Assembly (NCBI RefSeq): GCF_900105355.1 | Contig: NZ_FNSC01000001.1 | Span: 1,116,001-1,180,000, forward strand | Length of the DNA: 64,000 nt | DNA from: Pseudomonas anguilliseptica | GTDB lineage: Bacteria; Pseudomonadota; Gammaproteobacteria; Pseudomonadales; Pseudomonadaceae | Reading direction: 5' to 3' | Shown: piece by piece, positions 1 through 10,692 of the stretch | How positions within the stretch are numbered: position 1 is the stretch's first letter | Layout of the letters: each line of letters begins with the position of its first letter | Made by a program: the position numbers and the translations under genes | Notes under the pieces: generated by a model | Told to the model about the DNA's origin: nothing | The model's input: the letters and a program-made list of their open reading frames with translations, nothing else | Database searches by the model: none

Positions 1-3000
1 CGCCAGCCAGCTCAAGGCCGGCGGCGACGCGGCAGTCCAGAGCGGCGCCAACCTGCGCCTGGAGGGTGCCGTGGTGCAAAACGGCGGCGACCTGATCCTC
101 GGCAGCAAGCAGAAAATCGAGATCGACACGGCCACGCGCAGCCAGAGCAACAGCAACAGCAGCTACTCCGGCGACCTCACCGGCGGCAGCTTCTTTGGCA
201 AGAATGGCAGCGGCGACAAGGCCCAGACCCTCAACCAGCGCAGCGAGGTCAATGCCCAGGGCAAACTGCTAATCGCCGCCGACGACGTGCGCATCAGCGG
301 CAGCCAGGTGCGCGGCAAGACCGACGCCAGCGTGATCAGCCAACAGGGCAGCCTGACCATCGACGGTGTGCAGGACAGCTCCTTGAGCAATCAGCATGAC
401 AAGGACAGCAAGCTGTTCGGCCTGGTCAAGGATGAGCAACGCAGCCGGGTCGCCAGTAGCACCCTGGTGCTCAGTGAGCTGAGCTCCGACAGCAACCTGC
501 AGCTCAAGAGTGCCGCCGATCTGTCCGTGGTCGGCGCCTTGGTCGAGGCCGCCGACAAGCTCAAGCTCGATGCGGTGGGCAACATCGATGTGCTGGCGGC
601 GAAAAACACCGAACAAACCACCGTCACCACCGACAGCCACGGCTTCTCTGCCTACGCTAAGGAAACCCAGGTCGCGACCGACACGCAGAAGGGCTCGCGG
701 CAGTATCGCGCTGGCATCCGCTATGAGCAGGTCGAGGAAACCCGCAACAGCGACACCACCAGCCATCAGGGCAGCGAGCTCAAGGGCGGTACGGTAGCGC
801 TGGCGAGCCAGGCCGAGCTGACCTTGCAGGGTTCGCAGATCGGCGCCGGCCAAGGCGGCGCAGCCTGGCCGCCAAGGACGTCAACCTGCTAGCGGCCCAG
901 GACAGCAGCCACAGCGACAGCAGCCAAACACCACTGGCGTGGGTTTCTACTACACCGGCGGACTGGATCGCGCCGGCAGCGGCTGGGAGGGTGGGCAACA
1001 GACGCTCGACAGCAGTGCCACGGGCAGCACGGCCAAGACCAGCGGCATTGCTTCCGCCGGGCAACTACGCATCGATGCCGGTAACGGCAGTGGCACCCTG
1101 ACCAGCCAAGGAGCGCAACTCGTCGCTGGCGATAGCCTCCACATCAGCGCCGGAACGGTGGATAACCGGGCCGCACAAAATAGCCATAGCAGCACCCGCG
1201 ACGAGCAAGGCTGGAGCGTCGATCTGGGGGCGAACATTGAGTACAAGGGTATTACGCGGCCCATCGAGAAAGCCGTAGAAGGCGTGGCTCAACGCAACTT
1301 CTATCAGCCAGGTCTGCTCGATGCCTTCGAGCAGCCCAACCTCGGCCTCGACCTTGACGTTGCCTACCAGAACAGCCATAGCCAGCAACAAGACAGCACG
1401 GCCGTGGTCAGCCAGTTTAGCGCCGCCCAGCTGCAGCTGGACGTCGCCGGACATGTACAGGACCAGGGCACCCAGTATCGCGCCGATCAAGGCCAGCTGC
1501 AGATCAATGCCGGTAGCCATACCCTGAACGCCGCCAGCGACAGCCACAGTACGAGCGCCGACAACCTCAGCGTGAAGACCACGCTGCGCGTCTACACCAC
1601 TACCGGCAAGGACATCAACGGCCGCCTCAGCGGCATTGGTGGCTCTGCCGAGAGCAACAGCAGCAACAGTAAGGCAGTGCTCGGCAGCCTCAGCGGTAGC
1701 CAGGGTATTCAGATCCAGCTGGGCACCGACGGTGCCTACGAAGGCAGCCGTTTCAATGGCGGCCAGGGCGGCGTGCAGCTGCAAGCCGGCGGCGACCTGG
1801 TACTGAACCAGGCCAACGACCGACAAGCCAGCGACAGTCACAGCCTGAAGGGCGACGCCAGCCTGCAAGCTGGCATGAGCAAGGGTTCGGGCGGCAAGGG
1901 CGGCAGCGTTTCGGCCAGCTTCCTGGTCAACGACCAGCGTCTGAGTAGCCAGGACAGCCAGGCCCAGGTCGTCACGTTCGCCGGTAACGGCCCCAGCGTG
2001 CTGGACAGTGGTGGCGACCTGCACTTGCAAGGCAGCCAGTTCGGTAGCGCCGAGCAGCAGGTGGGGGACGTTCACCTGAACGCTGCCGGTCAGCTGGACT
2101 TCCAAGCAGCCACCAACAGCCACCGGGCCGAAGGCAGCAACCTCGGTGGTGGTCTGAGCCTCGGCGCGAGCAAGACCAAAGGGGCGGAGACCAGCAACTC
2201 AGGCGCCAGCGTCGGCGGCCAGTTCGCCATCGGCAGGGTGCAGGAAAACAGCCTGACAGCCAAAGGCGGCACGCTGTACAGCCAGGGTCGGGTCGAGCTG
2301 AGCGCGGCGGCCGCAGACGCCCAGGCACTGCATCTGCAAGGCACCCGGATCAACGCCCAGAGCGTCGACCTGAGTGCCAGCCAGGGTGACATCCTGCAAG
2401 AGTCGGCGCAGTCAACCGAGCACCGCAACACCTGGGGTCTTGGCCTCGGCCTGGGCGGTAGCGGCGGCAAGACCTATCAGAATCAGGGCGCCAGCAAGGA
2501 CACTGACCAGGACAACTACGGCGTCTACGGTAGGGTCAAGATCGATGTCGACAAACTCGACAGCACCACCCAACACAACAGCCAGATCCAGGCCGAGCGG
2601 GTGACGCTGAACAGTCAGGGCGATACCCGCCTGGCCGGTGCGACCATCGAGGCGGATCGGGTCGGGGGCCAGATCGGCGGTAACCTGAGCGTCGAGAGCC
2701 GCAAAGACAGCGAGCAGCGCCTCAAACTGGGCATCGACCTGCGCCTCGCCGGCGAGAAGAACCAGCCCGGTCTGGTGGAGAAACTCGGCAAGACCACAGG
2801 CCCCCTCGCCGACCCGCTCAAGGAAAAGAGCCAAGCCGCCTTCGACCAGCATCGCGGAAAGCTGGAAAACGGAGTGGACAAGGTCGCCGGCAAGCTGGGT
2901 GACGCCAAGGATAGCCTGGTCAGCCAGGCCGGCATTGCCAAGGACAAGCTGACCGACGCGCTCTCGCGCAGCGGCAGCTACGACGTCCACCCAGAACCGC

Positions 3001-3599
3001 GCAGCAACCTGGGCAACAAGCCGGATCAGGCCAAGGGTTACCTGGCCGACAAGGCCGGCGCCGCCGCCAACGGTTTGGCCAAGCTCAAGGACAAACTCGG
3101 CGGCAGCAAGGAAGGCAGCTACGCGGTGAACGACAAAACCAGTACCGGCAAGACAGTGGCCGACAAGGTGGGCAACGTACTGTTCGGTGACAAGAGCAAC
3201 ACGGCAGCGCTCACTCCGACCCTGTATCTGGACGTCAGCCATGTCGACAAGGATGCCGTTACCTCGGCCTCGGGTATCAGCGCCAGCCAAGGGATCGAGC
3301 TACAGGTCGGCGGTACGACCCAACTGAATGGCGCAACCCTCAAAGCCAGTAACGGTACAGTCGACCTCGGCGGCTCGGCTGTCAGCAGCAGCGCCCTCGA
3401 CAGCAAGGACTACCGCGCCGACCTCGGCCTCAACCTGTCCAAGTCACCGGTGGATTTGTTGTTCGGCATCAAGGACGAGCTGACCCAGCAGCAGGATGCC
3501 GCCACCCAGAAGGACCAACTGTTCAACCTCGGCGTGCTGCGCCTAGGCAGCCACAATGACCGCCATGTGGTACAGGCCGGCATCGAACAAAAGCCCTAA
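1..3599 (+). pseudogene. Two-partner-secretion haemagglutinin-like exoprotein (TpsA/FhaB type), 5'-partial, two frameshifts
   Basis: This is the 3' portion of a large secreted exoprotein; the reading frame is open from base 2, so its TPS secretion domain lies off the window. The protein is rich in S, G, Q, D and N and carries many short beta-helix-type repeats of the filamentous haemagglutinin kind (GGDLxLxxS, LxxQGSQ). Residues encoded at about 2770-3180 form a Lys/Gly/Ala-rich, probably helical tail. The frame changes near 857-862 and again near 925-930. Each change is explained by one missing base, and the bridging frame encodes SLAAKDVNLLAAQDSS, which fits the repeat family. The C-terminus ends without a recognisable CdiA toxin tip or VENN motif, and no immunity gene follows. 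The role is probably adhesion or a Pdt/Fha-like exoprotein. The frameshifts may be sequencing errors. Confidence 0.8.
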
Positions 3600-3603
3600 G
3601 CGG

Positions 3604-4569
3604 CTAGCCGAAGCGCTGGGGGATTAGGACCGCCCCAGCGCTCGACCGCAACGCCGGCCAGGCGGCGGCGCGCGCCACGCCCTGCAAGCGTGCCTTGAGC
3701 AGCGTGACGAAGTGGCGCAGGTGCGCCGGCAAGTTCGTCGCATAGGCATGCCGTACATAGATCGGCCGCGGCGACGCCTGCCACGCCGGCAACAGACGCT
3801 GCAAGCGCCCTTGCTGCAGCAGCGGTTGGGCCACCAACAGCGGCAACAACGCCACCCCCAAGCCTTGCTCGGCCATGGCCAGCACCGCCTGCAGACTGGA
3901 TGCATAGGCCGTCTCGGCGATCGCCAGCTGACGCCGTTCGCCATGGACATCCACCAGGTGCCAGGCCCGGGCCTGCTGCTGCCAATGGGCGCAGATCAGT
4001 CGATGCTCATGCAACTGCTCCAGGTTGTCCGGCATGCCCTGGCGGGCCAGGTAGGCCGGCGCCACACAGAGCCACGCCCGCAACTCGCCGACCGGCAAGG
4101 CGCGCTCACTGCTATCGGGCAGCTCGCCCACCGAAATCGCCAGGTCGATACCCTGTTCTAGCAACGACAGACGCTCGTCGCTGACCAGCAACTGCGGCAG
4201 CAGCTGCGGAAAAGTCTGCAAGTACTCGGCGAGGATGCCCGGCAACACCTGCTCGAAAGCATGGGGCAGGCTCAGGGTCAGCTTGCCGCTGGGCGCACGC
4301 CCCTGCTCCTGCAGCTCGTCGATGGCCAACTGGGTCAGCTGCGCCAGTGCCCGGCAGCGTTCGGCGAACTGCTGTCCGGCCGGGGTCAGGCTCAGGCGTC
4401 GGGTGCTGCGCAGCAGCAGGCGTACCCCCAAGAGCGCCTCGAGTTGCGACACCTGCTGGCTGACCGCCGCCTTGCTCTGCCCCAACACCTGCGCGGCGCG
4501 GGTGAACGAGCCCTGGTTGACCACCTCGAGGAATGCCGGTGCACGCGTAACCACCGCCAGATTGTTCAT
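3604..4569 (-). CDS. LysR-family transcriptional regulator
   Basis: A 321-residue LysR-type regulator. The N-terminal winged helix-turn-helix covers about residues 5-62 (FLEVVNQGSFTRAAQVLGQS, then VSQQVSQLEALLGVRLL) and a periplasmic-binding-protein-like effector domain follows. I use the ATG at 4569; an in-frame TTG nine bases upstream is less likely. It is divergent from the NTF2-like/hydrolase pair starting at 4665, across a 95-bp intergenic region, so that pair is its most likely target. The gene ends five bases from the convergent exoprotein gene. The inducer is unknown. Confidence 0.88.
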   Translation of the reverse strand: MNNLAVVTRAPAFLEVVNQGSFTRAAQVLGQSKAAVSQQVSQLEALLGVRLLLRSTRRLSLTPAGQQFAERCRALAQLTQLAIDELQEQGRAPSGKLTLSLPHAFEQVLPGILAEYLQTFPQLLPQLLVSDERLSLLEQGIDLAISVGELPDSSERALPVGELRAWLCVAPAYLARQGMPDNLEQLHEHRLICAHWQQQARAWHLVDVHGERRQLAIAETAYASSLQAVLAMAEQGLGVALLPLLVAQPLLQQGRLQRLLPAWQASPRPIYVRHAYATNLPAHLRHFVTLLKARLQGVARAAAWPALRSSAGAVLIPQRFG

Positions 4570-4664
4570 TTTTACCAAACAGTTATTCAGAGATCGGCTG
4601 GATTATCAAATATAGCTTTACCCGTAACCTGTTGTCTGTGCCCTCAACCCCCAGGAGTTTCAGC

Positions 4665-5054
4665 ATGCACAGCCATCACCTCGCCGCACTCGCGGTACTC
4701 GACGCCAGCCAGGCCTGGATCGACCAATTCAATCGCCAGGATGGCCAGGCCTGCGCCGCCGCCTATACCGCGGATGCCACGATGCACGCCGAGCCCTTGG
4801 CCCGCAGCAGCGGACGAGCCGAGATCGAGAAGTTCTGGTGCGAACTGATCGCCCAGGGCGCCCGCGAGCTGCGCTACCACAAGCTCAAGCTGCAGGTACT
4901 CAGCGCCACCGAGGTCGACCTCAGCGCCGAATGGACGATGAACATCGGCAGCGGCGTGATCACCCAGGAGCGCTGGCAGCTCGGCGAGGACGGCGTCTGG
5001 CGCCTGGCCGCCGACCAGTTCGCCCTGCTCGTCTCCAACGGCCAGGAGGGCTAA
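4665..5054 (+). CDS. NTF2-like (SnoaL/DUF4440-type) protein
   Basis: A 129-residue protein with the small cone-shaped NTF2-like fold signature: an N-terminal helix (WIDQFNRQDGQACAAAYTADATMHAEP), then GRAEIEKFW and beta strands ending ERWQLGEDGVWRLAADQF. Proteins of this type bind or isomerise small hydrophobic ligands or serve as accessory domains; the substrate cannot be told here. The ATG at 4665 is preceded by AGGAG at 4653-4657, which fixes the start over an upstream TTG. It sits four bases before the hydrolase gene and is probably co-transcribed with it under the divergent LysR regulator. Confidence 0.8.
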   Translation: MHSHHLAALAVLDASQAWIDQFNRQDGQACAAAYTADATMHAEPLARSSGRAEIEKFWCELIAQGARELRYHKLKLQVLSATEVDLSAEWTMNIGSGVITQERWQLGEDGVWRLAADQFALLVSNGQEG

Positions 5055-5058
5055 GGTC

Positions 5059-5808
5059 ATGACTCCATCCAACCCGCTGAGCTATATCCTGGTTCATGGT
5101 GCCTGGACCGGCAGCTGGATCTGGCAACCGGTGCTGCAGCCGCTGCGCGATCACGGCCATGAAGTGCTCTGCGTCGAACTGCCCGGGCATGCGCAGGCAT
5201 CTTCCCTCGCCGCCGCCGATATCCGCTTCGCCGACTACCTGGCCAGCATCGAGCAGGCCATCGACGCTGCCCAGTATCCGGTGGTGCTGGTCGGCCACAG
5301 CTTCGCCGGCCTGCTGATCAGCCAGGCCGGCGAGGACTATGCCGAACAGGTCTCTGGGTTGATCTACCTGTGCGCCTTCATGCTGCCGAGCGGTTGCTCC
5401 TTCCTCCAGGCCACCGCCGGGGCGCAAGGCTCGGTGGCGCTCGAGCATCTGCAGTTCGCCGCAGACGGACACAGCGTCAGCATCGCCGCCGAGCACCAGC
5501 ACCGCGCCGTCGCCCAGGACCTGCCGGCGGCCAGCTTCGCCCAGGTGCAACCGCTGTTCGTCGCAGAACCCACCGCCCCCTTGGCGCAGGAGCTGCGCCT
5601 GAGTTCACGCTGGGCCGAGTTGCCCCGCGCCTACCTGGAATGCACCGCCGACCAGGCCCTGCCGCTGGCCGTACAACGCGCCATGCAGGAACAGCTACCG
5701 CCGCACTACCGTGCCAGTCTCGACAGTGGCCATAGCCCGCAGTTCAGCGCTACCCAGGCGCTGCTGCAGCACCTGCTGCAGGCCGCGGCCGCCCTCATCC
5801 GGAGCTAA
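5059..5808 (+). CDS. Alpha/beta hydrolase (esterase-like)
   Basis: A 249-residue single-domain alpha/beta hydrolase. The oxyanion-loop motif LVHGAWTGSW (about residues 10-19) is followed by the nucleophile elbow GHSFAG (about 77-82, Ser nucleophile) and a late SLDSGHSPQF that supplies the catalytic His. The HGAW...GHSF pattern resembles plant methyl-salicylate esterase and bacterial EstC/AB_hydrolase_6 proteins. There is no signal peptide, so it is cytoplasmic. It follows the NTF2-like gene by four bases and probably acts in the same small catabolic or detoxifying step. The substrate is unknown. Confidence 0.85.
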   Translation: MTPSNPLSYILVHGAWTGSWIWQPVLQPLRDHGHEVLCVELPGHAQASSLAAADIRFADYLASIEQAIDAAQYPVVLVGHSFAGLLISQAGEDYAEQVSGLIYLCAFMLPSGCSFLQATAGAQGSVALEHLQFAADGHSVSIAAEHQHRAVAQDLPAASFAQVQPLFVAEPTAPLAQELRLSSRWAELPRAYLECTADQALPLAVQRAMQEQLPPHYRASLDSGHSPQFSATQALLQHLLQAAAALIRS

Positions 5809-5855
5809 TCTGGGGCGACGTTAGGCCCAGGCCGAACGTCTGTCATGCAGCCTGC

Positions 5856-7161
5856 TCAGCCCAGCCTGGGGGTTACCCGCACGGCACCGCGACGGGTCGT
5901 GCCGTGTCGGGAAACCCGGTTGCGCCCGGCGTTCTTGGCCGCATACAGGGCCTGATCGGCGGCCTTGATCACCTGCTCGGGCGTGCGCGATGCCTCATCG
6001 CGCTCGGCCACGCCCATGCTCACCGTCACCGACACCTCGGCGGCGGCGGCACCGCCACGACGCTGGCGCCCCTGCTGGTCGTCCTTTGGGTCGTTGCTGC
6101 TTATCGCGCAGCTGCAGGCGATAGACCTCCACCGCCTGGCGTACCGCCTCCAGGTGCGGCAGGCACTCCTCCAGGGTGCGGCCGGGGAACACCAGTGTGA
6201 ACTCCTCACCACCATAACGGTAGGCCTTGCCCCCACCGCCGATCTTGCGCAGCTGGGCGGCGACCAGACGCAGCACCTGATCGCCAACATCGTGACCGTG
6301 GGTGTCGTTGAATTTCTTGAAGTGATCGACGTCGGCCATGGCGATCACATAACTGCGGCCCAAGCGCTGCAGGCGTTCATTCAAGGCGCGGCGCCCCGGC
6401 AGACCAGTGAGTTCGTCGCGAAAGGCCATCTGGTAGGCCTCGTGCGCCATGGCAGCGACCAGAATCAGCATGATCTGGCTACTCATCACATTCAGCGCAT
6501 TGGGCAGAATAAAAGTGTTCGGCAGCATCCACAGCAGGCCGCACAAACCCAGCAGCTGCGCCGCATGCAACGGCCGGGGCGTAAGCAGATACTGCACCAG
6601 CAGCAGAATCAGGCCGAGGATAAATACCGGGTAGGTCAGTTGCACCAGCGCCAGCCACTCGACCTGCAGCGCCGGCCAGCGCACCCGCAATAACCAATGC
6701 AGCAACGCTTGCGGAAAGCGCTGCGCCAGGCCCACCGCTACCGCAACGACTGCCAGCAGAACAGCAGCCCGGGCAATCAGATCCTGCAGCAGGTGGGTAC
6801 GCTCCTGCCAGGCGGCATAGAGGCTGTAGAGCAGTGGCAGCAACAGGCTGCACAGATGAAAGATCAGCGCCGCATCACTGCGTACCTGCCCCGTGGCCCG
6901 GAAATGATCAACCTGGGTATCGAGGAGGAAGTAGCCGAGGTACAGCGTCAACAGCAGAAACACTTCGCGCTGGCGGCCATAGACCAGGCAGAACGCCCCT
7001 CCAAGCAACAGCAGAAGCGTCGGCAATACGTTGAACAGCGAGGTGAAAAACTCACTCAACACCGCCAACCGCGCCAACAGCAAACCGCCGAACAGAAGCA
7101 GCAGCGAAGGCAGGAAATGACTGAAGCGCACAGCAGCAAGACGCGACAAGACGGGCTCCAC
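5856..7161 (-). pseudogene. Membrane diguanylate cyclase (GGDEF), frameshifted near the C-terminus
   Basis: The N-terminal half has about six or seven hydrophobic segments (FLPSLLLLFGGLLLARLAVL, ILGLILLLVQYLL and others) and no cytoplasmic sensor. It is followed by a GGDEF domain with RDELTGLPGRRALNE, DVDHFKKFNDTHGHDVGD and an intact active-site variant RYGGEEF, so c-di-GMP synthesis is expected. Around 6085-6105 the frame breaks. The rest of the domain (VSMGVAERDEA...ADQALYAAKNAGRNRV) continues in another frame and restores if one base is removed from the CCCAAAGG run, giving RPKDDQQG. This looks like a homopolymer error. The start is uncertain; the GTG at 7161 begins the stretch just before the first membrane segment. 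Confidence 0.8.
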
Positions 7162-7344
7162 ACAGCGATAAAAAGTGGGCAACGCCGCGCAGTTTGCCTG
7201 TAACGAACGCGTTGCGCACGGAACCTGACAGGCAAATCGACAAGCTACCTGGGACTTTTTATTCGCCCAACAAAACTGTCTGGAATAGTTGTTAACGTCG
7301 CGCAGCGACGGCCCGAAGGGAGGCTGCCAGCAATGGCGGGTCAC

Positions 7345-7365
7345 AAAAGCGCCGGGAGCGCTTTT
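7345..7365. repeat. Short perfect hairpin
   Basis: Eight-base arms AAAAGCGC and GCGCTTTT enclose a 5-base loop. It lies between the diguanylate cyclase start and the acyl-CoA dehydrogenase terminator. It may add to termination on the minus strand, although no long T run follows. The rest of 7162-7416 shows no gene. Confidence 0.5.
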
Positions 7366-7416
7366 GCGCGCAAGCCCCAAAGGGCTGAGCACATGGATGC
7401 ATGGATGGCAGGCCAT

Positions 7417-7451
7417 AAAAAAAACCGCCACCCCATAGGGCAGCGGTTTTT
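7417..7451 (-). terminator. Rho-independent terminator of the acyl-CoA dehydrogenase gene
   Basis: An inverted repeat AAAACCGC / GCGGTTTT with a short CA-rich loop, followed on the minus strand by a run of eight T. It lies 23 bases beyond the dehydrogenase stop codon. Confidence 0.8.
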
Positions 7452-7473
7452 GACCTGCGGTGGAACCTAAGGC

Positions 7474-9279
7474 TTAGTAGCCCAGAGCAAAGTGCTCTTC
7501 GTCCATTTCCATCAGGTTATTGGCGCCGGACAGCATGGCATCTACGTGGCCACGGGTACGCGGCAGAATGCGCGCGAAGTAGAAACGAGCGGTCTGCAGC
7601 TTGGCCTTGTAGAAGGCTTCGTCTTCAGCGCCAGCAGCCAGCTTCTCGGCAGCCAGTCGCGCCATATCGGCCCAGAAGTAAGCCAGGCAGACGTAGCCGG
7701 AGTACATCAGGTAATCCACCGAAGCGGCACCGACTTCTTCGCGGTCCTTCATCGCAGCCATGCCCACTTTCATGGTCAGGTCGCCCCACTCCTTGTTCAG
7801 CTTGGCCAGAGGCTCGACGAACGCTTTGACAGCGTCGTTGGCTTCGTTGGCCTGGCAGAACTTGTGCACGATCTTGGTGAAGCCTTTCAGCGCTTCGCCT
7901 TGAGTCTGCAGCACTTTACGGCCCAGCAGGTCGAGTGCCTGGATACCGGTGGTGCCTTCGTACAGCATGGAGATACGGCTGTCGCGAACGTTCTGCTCCA
8001 TGCCCCACTCGGCGATAAAGCCGTGGCCGCCATAGATCTGGATACCGTGGTTGGCCGCTTCGAAGCCGACTTCGGTCATGAATGCTTTGGCGATCGGGGT
8101 AAGGAAAGCCAGCAGAGCGTCTGCTTGCTTCTTCTCGGCTTCGTCTTTGCTGTACTTGACGATATCTACCTGCTTGGCAGTGAAGTACACCATTGCACGG
8201 TTGCCTTCGGCGAAGGCTTTCATGGTCAGCAGCATGCGACGCACGTCCGGGTGGACGATGATCGGGTCAGCGGCTTTGTCCGGCGCTTTCGGGCCAGTCA
8301 GGGAACGCATCTGCAGACGCTCGCGAGCGTACTTCAGACCACCCTGGAAGCCGACTTCAGCGTGAGCCAGACCTTGCAGAGCAGTACCCAGGCGCGCCGT
8401 GTTCATAAAGGTGAACATGCAGTTCAGACCTTTGTTGGCTGGGCCGATCAGATAACCGGTGGCGCCGTCAAAGTTCATTACGCAAGTGGCGTTACCGTGG
8501 ATACCCATCTTGTGCTCAATCGAGCCACAGGAAACAGCGTTACGCGCGCCTACGGTGCCGTCAGCGTTGACTGAGAACTTCGGCACGATAAACAGCGAGA
8601 TGCCTTTGGTGCCTTGCGGCGCGTCGGGCAGACGGGCCAGCACGATGTGGACGATGTTATCGGCCATGTCGTGTTCGCCAGCAGAGATAAAGATCTTGGT
8701 ACCGGAAACCTTGTACGAACCGTCAGCCTGAGGCTCGGCCTTGGTGCGCAGCATGCCCAGGTCGGTGCCGCAATGCGGCTCGGTCAGGCACATGGTGCCA
8801 GTCCACTCACCGGATACCAGCTTGGTCAGGTAGGTGTGCTTCTGCTCGTCGGTGCCGTGCTCGGAGATGGTGTTCATCGCGCCGTGCGACAGACCTGGGT
8901 ACATACCCCACGACCAGTTGGAAGAACCGACCATTTCGCTCAGCACCAGACCCAGCGATTCAGGCAGACCTTGGCCGCCATGATCAACGTCGTGCGCCAG
9001 GCTCGGCCAGCCGCCTTCAACGTACTGCTGATAGGCTTCTTTAAAACCAGTAGGGGTTTTCACGCCTTCCGGAGACCAGGTGCAGCCTTCGGTGTCACCT
9101 ACACGATTCAGTGGCGACAGCACTTGCTCACAGAACTTGGCGCCTTCTTCAAGGATGGCGTCGACCATGTCCGGAGTAGCGTCCTGGCAGCCAGGCAGGC
9201 TCTGATAATGCGCTTCGTAGCCGAGCAGTTCGTCGCGTACGAAACGGATATCACGCAAGGGGGCCTTGTAATCAGGCAT
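7474..9279 (-). CDS. Acyl-CoA dehydrogenase (long form, about 600 aa)
   Basis: A 601-residue FAD-dependent acyl-CoA dehydrogenase of the long Pseudomonas type, catalysing the first oxidation of fatty acyl-CoA in beta-oxidation. Visible signatures are the flavin-binding [17 protein letters not shown], the IFISAGEHD region, and [40 protein letters not shown] with the catalytic-base Glu region. The extra C-terminal domain is typical of the 600-residue subgroup. The ATG at 9279 ([13 protein letters not shown]) is chosen over an ORF start 108 bases upstream because the family begins here. A PsrA-type palindrome at 9385-9398 suggests derepression by long-chain fatty acids. It corresponds by position to the PA0506/PA0508 genes of P. 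aeruginosa. Confidence 0.92.
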   Translation of the reverse strand: MPDYKAPLRDIRFVRDELLGYEAHYQSLPGCQDATPDMVDAILEEGAKFCEQVLSPLNRVGDTEGCTWSPEGVKTPTGFKEAYQQYVEGGWPSLAHDVDHGGQGLPESLGLVLSEMVGSSNWSWGMYPGLSHGAMNTISEHGTDEQKHTYLTKLVSGEWTGTMCLTEPHCGTDLGMLRTKAEPQADGSYKVSGTKIFISAGEHDMADNIVHIVLARLPDAPQGTKGISLFIVPKFSVNADGTVGARNAVSCGSIEHKMGIHGNATCVMNFDGATGYLIGPANKGLNCMFTFMNTARLGTALQGLAHAEVGFQGGLKYARERLQMRSLTGPKAPDKAADPIIVHPDVRRMLLTMKAFAEGNRAMVYFTAKQVDIVKYSKDEAEKKQADALLAFLTPIAKAFMTEVGFEAANHGIQIYGGHGFIAEWGMEQNVRDSRISMLYEGTTGIQALDLLGRKVLQTQGEALKGFTKIVHKFCQANEANDAVKAFVEPLAKLNKEWGDLTMKVGMAAMKDREEVGAASVDYLMYSGYVCLAYFWADMARLAAEKLAAGAEDEAFYKAKLQTARFYFARILPRTRGHVDAMLSGANNLMEMDEEHFALGY

Positions 9280-9384
9280 AGCGGTTAACCTCTGCGGTGG
9301 ATTCTTAGTGTGTAGGTGACCGGATATTCGGTCGTTTTCGGGAGCAATCCCGGCGCTCGCCTGCCCCTTGGCAACCGAGCTAAT

Positions 9385-9398
9385 CAAACAAGCGTTTG
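9385..9398. promoter_or_regulatory. Candidate PsrA operator
   Basis: CAAAC-N4-GTTTG, an exact fit to the published PsrA consensus (G/C)AAAC-N2-4-GTTT(G/C). It lies 106 bases upstream of the acyl-CoA dehydrogenase start, where a repressor site would act. PsrA is a TetR-family regulator that senses long-chain fatty acids in Pseudomonas. Confidence 0.7.
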
Positions 9399-9444
9399 AA
9401 ACATACGTTTATGCCTATTTAATGTCAAGTACCCCAAGCGCCGT

Positions 9445-10224
9445 TCAGGTCACCAGATCGACAACCGGGGCGGGCGTCTGCAAACCGCTGAGCTGCCTGT
9501 ACAGTTCAAGACTAGGTGGCGGTGGCAGATTCTGCTGGACAGCCTTGGTGGGTTTTTCCTCCTCATCAGGCTTCTCTTCGTCCTCTTTTTTACGCTGCTC
9601 GGCACGCGCTTCACTGGCGGCCTCCACCTCACTGCGCTGCTGTTGCGCCAGCTCGACACGGGCCTCGGCCATCTTTAACTGCGCTTGCGCGGCCACTTGC
9701 CGGTCCTGCGCCGAGGGCTCAGCAGGGGCCAGTGCAGCACGGATGACAATTTCCATCTTGCGCAGGGTCGCTTCGGGGTCATTCGGGATCGGGCTGGTGT
9801 CGATGCTCACCTCACCACCCACCGCGTAGCGCTTACCATCCGGACCGCGCTCATAGGTGTAGCTCGGCGCACCGGCATAGCGGCCACCGACAGCCACATG
9901 TGCCTGCTCGTGGGTGCGTACTTCCTGATCACGATTGACCAGCTTGGCGATTTCCAGTTGCTCAAGACGTTGCTGCTGCGGGCTGGACTCGCCTTCGCGG
10001 CTCTTGGCCTGCTCGGGATTGGCAGAGGAATCGGCTGGTTTATCCGCTTCTTCACGCGACGAGGCCGATTGCTCATCGGCCAGCGGCTGGGCAGCGGTTA
10101 TCGGCGCCTGAGCGGCGCGAGTGATATCGGGGGACACATCAGGGGAAATATTGGACGCAAGAGGCCGGGCCGGCAGTAGGGTTGCTGCAGGCGCAGGATA
10201 AGACGTTGCGCCGCCAATCTGCAT
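9445..10224 (-). CDS. Putative metalloprotease, SprA-related (CJM1_0395) family
   Basis: A 259-residue protein. The first 90 residues are low-complexity and Pro/Ala/Ser-rich. A conserved block follows, with [19 protein letters not shown] (an HExxH-type zinc motif, HEQAH), then [37 protein letters not shown] coiled-coil-like Gln/Ala/Glu-rich segment and a Pro-rich tail complete it. This motif order is that of the SprA-related family of predicted metalloproteases. No signal peptide is seen. It is encoded between the dehydrogenase and a small protein also conserved next to bioD. Confidence 0.75.
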   Translation of the reverse strand: MQIGGATSYPAPAATLLPARPLASNISPDVSPDITRAAQAPITAAQPLADEQSASSREEADKPADSSANPEQAKSREGESSPQQQRLEQLEIAKLVNRDQEVRTHEQAHVAVGGRYAGAPSYTYERGPDGKRYAVGGEVSIDTSPIPNDPEATLRKMEIVIRAALAPAEPSAQDRQVAAQAQLKMAEARVELAQQQRSEVEAASEARAEQRKKEDEEKPDEEEKPTKAVQQNLPPPPSLELYRQLSGLQTPAPVVDLVT

Positions 10225-10290
10225 GCAATGACTCCTCGCCCCGCAACTACTGCCTCATTGCCAGGCATGAGTACGCTCGGGGCGGGCGAC

Positions 10291-10596
10291 TCAGGCCGTT
10301 GTATCGATCAGGGTACCAAGCACTTCATCGGCGGTTTTCACCACCTTGGCACCTGCTTCTGCTTCTGCTTCATTCTGATCTTGGCGCAGAGCAACCAGGC
10401 TTTCCGCCAGATCAGGACGCGCCTGCTCGGCCGAACTCGGCGCAGGGTTGACCTGATTGGCCGGCGGCGTGGAGGTCGGCTGTTGTGGCTGGGTAACCGC
10501 ATTGCTGGCGATATCCGCCGCAGCCTGATCGACCCGGCGCCGGCCGGACTGAATGGTGCTGATGCCCGAGTTGAAGGCGCTTCCTGAAATTTCCAT
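10291..10596 (-). CDS. Small conserved protein of unknown function (PA0505-like position)
   Basis: A 101-residue protein starting MEISGSAFNSGISTIQSGRRRVDQAAADIASNAV, which recalls the N-terminal helix of flagellar rod and hook proteins. A Pro/Gln-rich linker and an acidic C-terminal helix ending LGTLIDTTA follow. The ATG at 10596 is preferred over an upstream in-frame start because this segment looks like the conserved N-terminus. It lies between bioD and the SprA-related gene. The function is unknown and the flagellar resemblance is only local. Confidence 0.65.
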   Translation of the reverse strand: MEISGSAFNSGISTIQSGRRRVDQAAADIASNAVTQPQQPTSTPPANQVNPAPSSAEQARPDLAESLVALRQDQNEAEAEAGAKVVKTADEVLGTLIDTTA

Positions 10597-10692
10597 GCCC
10601 AAGCTCCCGCTGTAGCAAACCACTAACGACTTCAATTGAAGCAGAATTTGCTCGAAAAACGTACAAGCAAAAGGCTATGGCACTAGGCCTGC

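Noticed and set aside
3200..3599. Possible CdiA toxin tip and immunity gene after the haemagglutinin-like protein
   Set aside because: No VENN motif or distinct C-terminal toxin domain is seen, and the next gene is a convergent LysR regulator rather than a small immunity gene.
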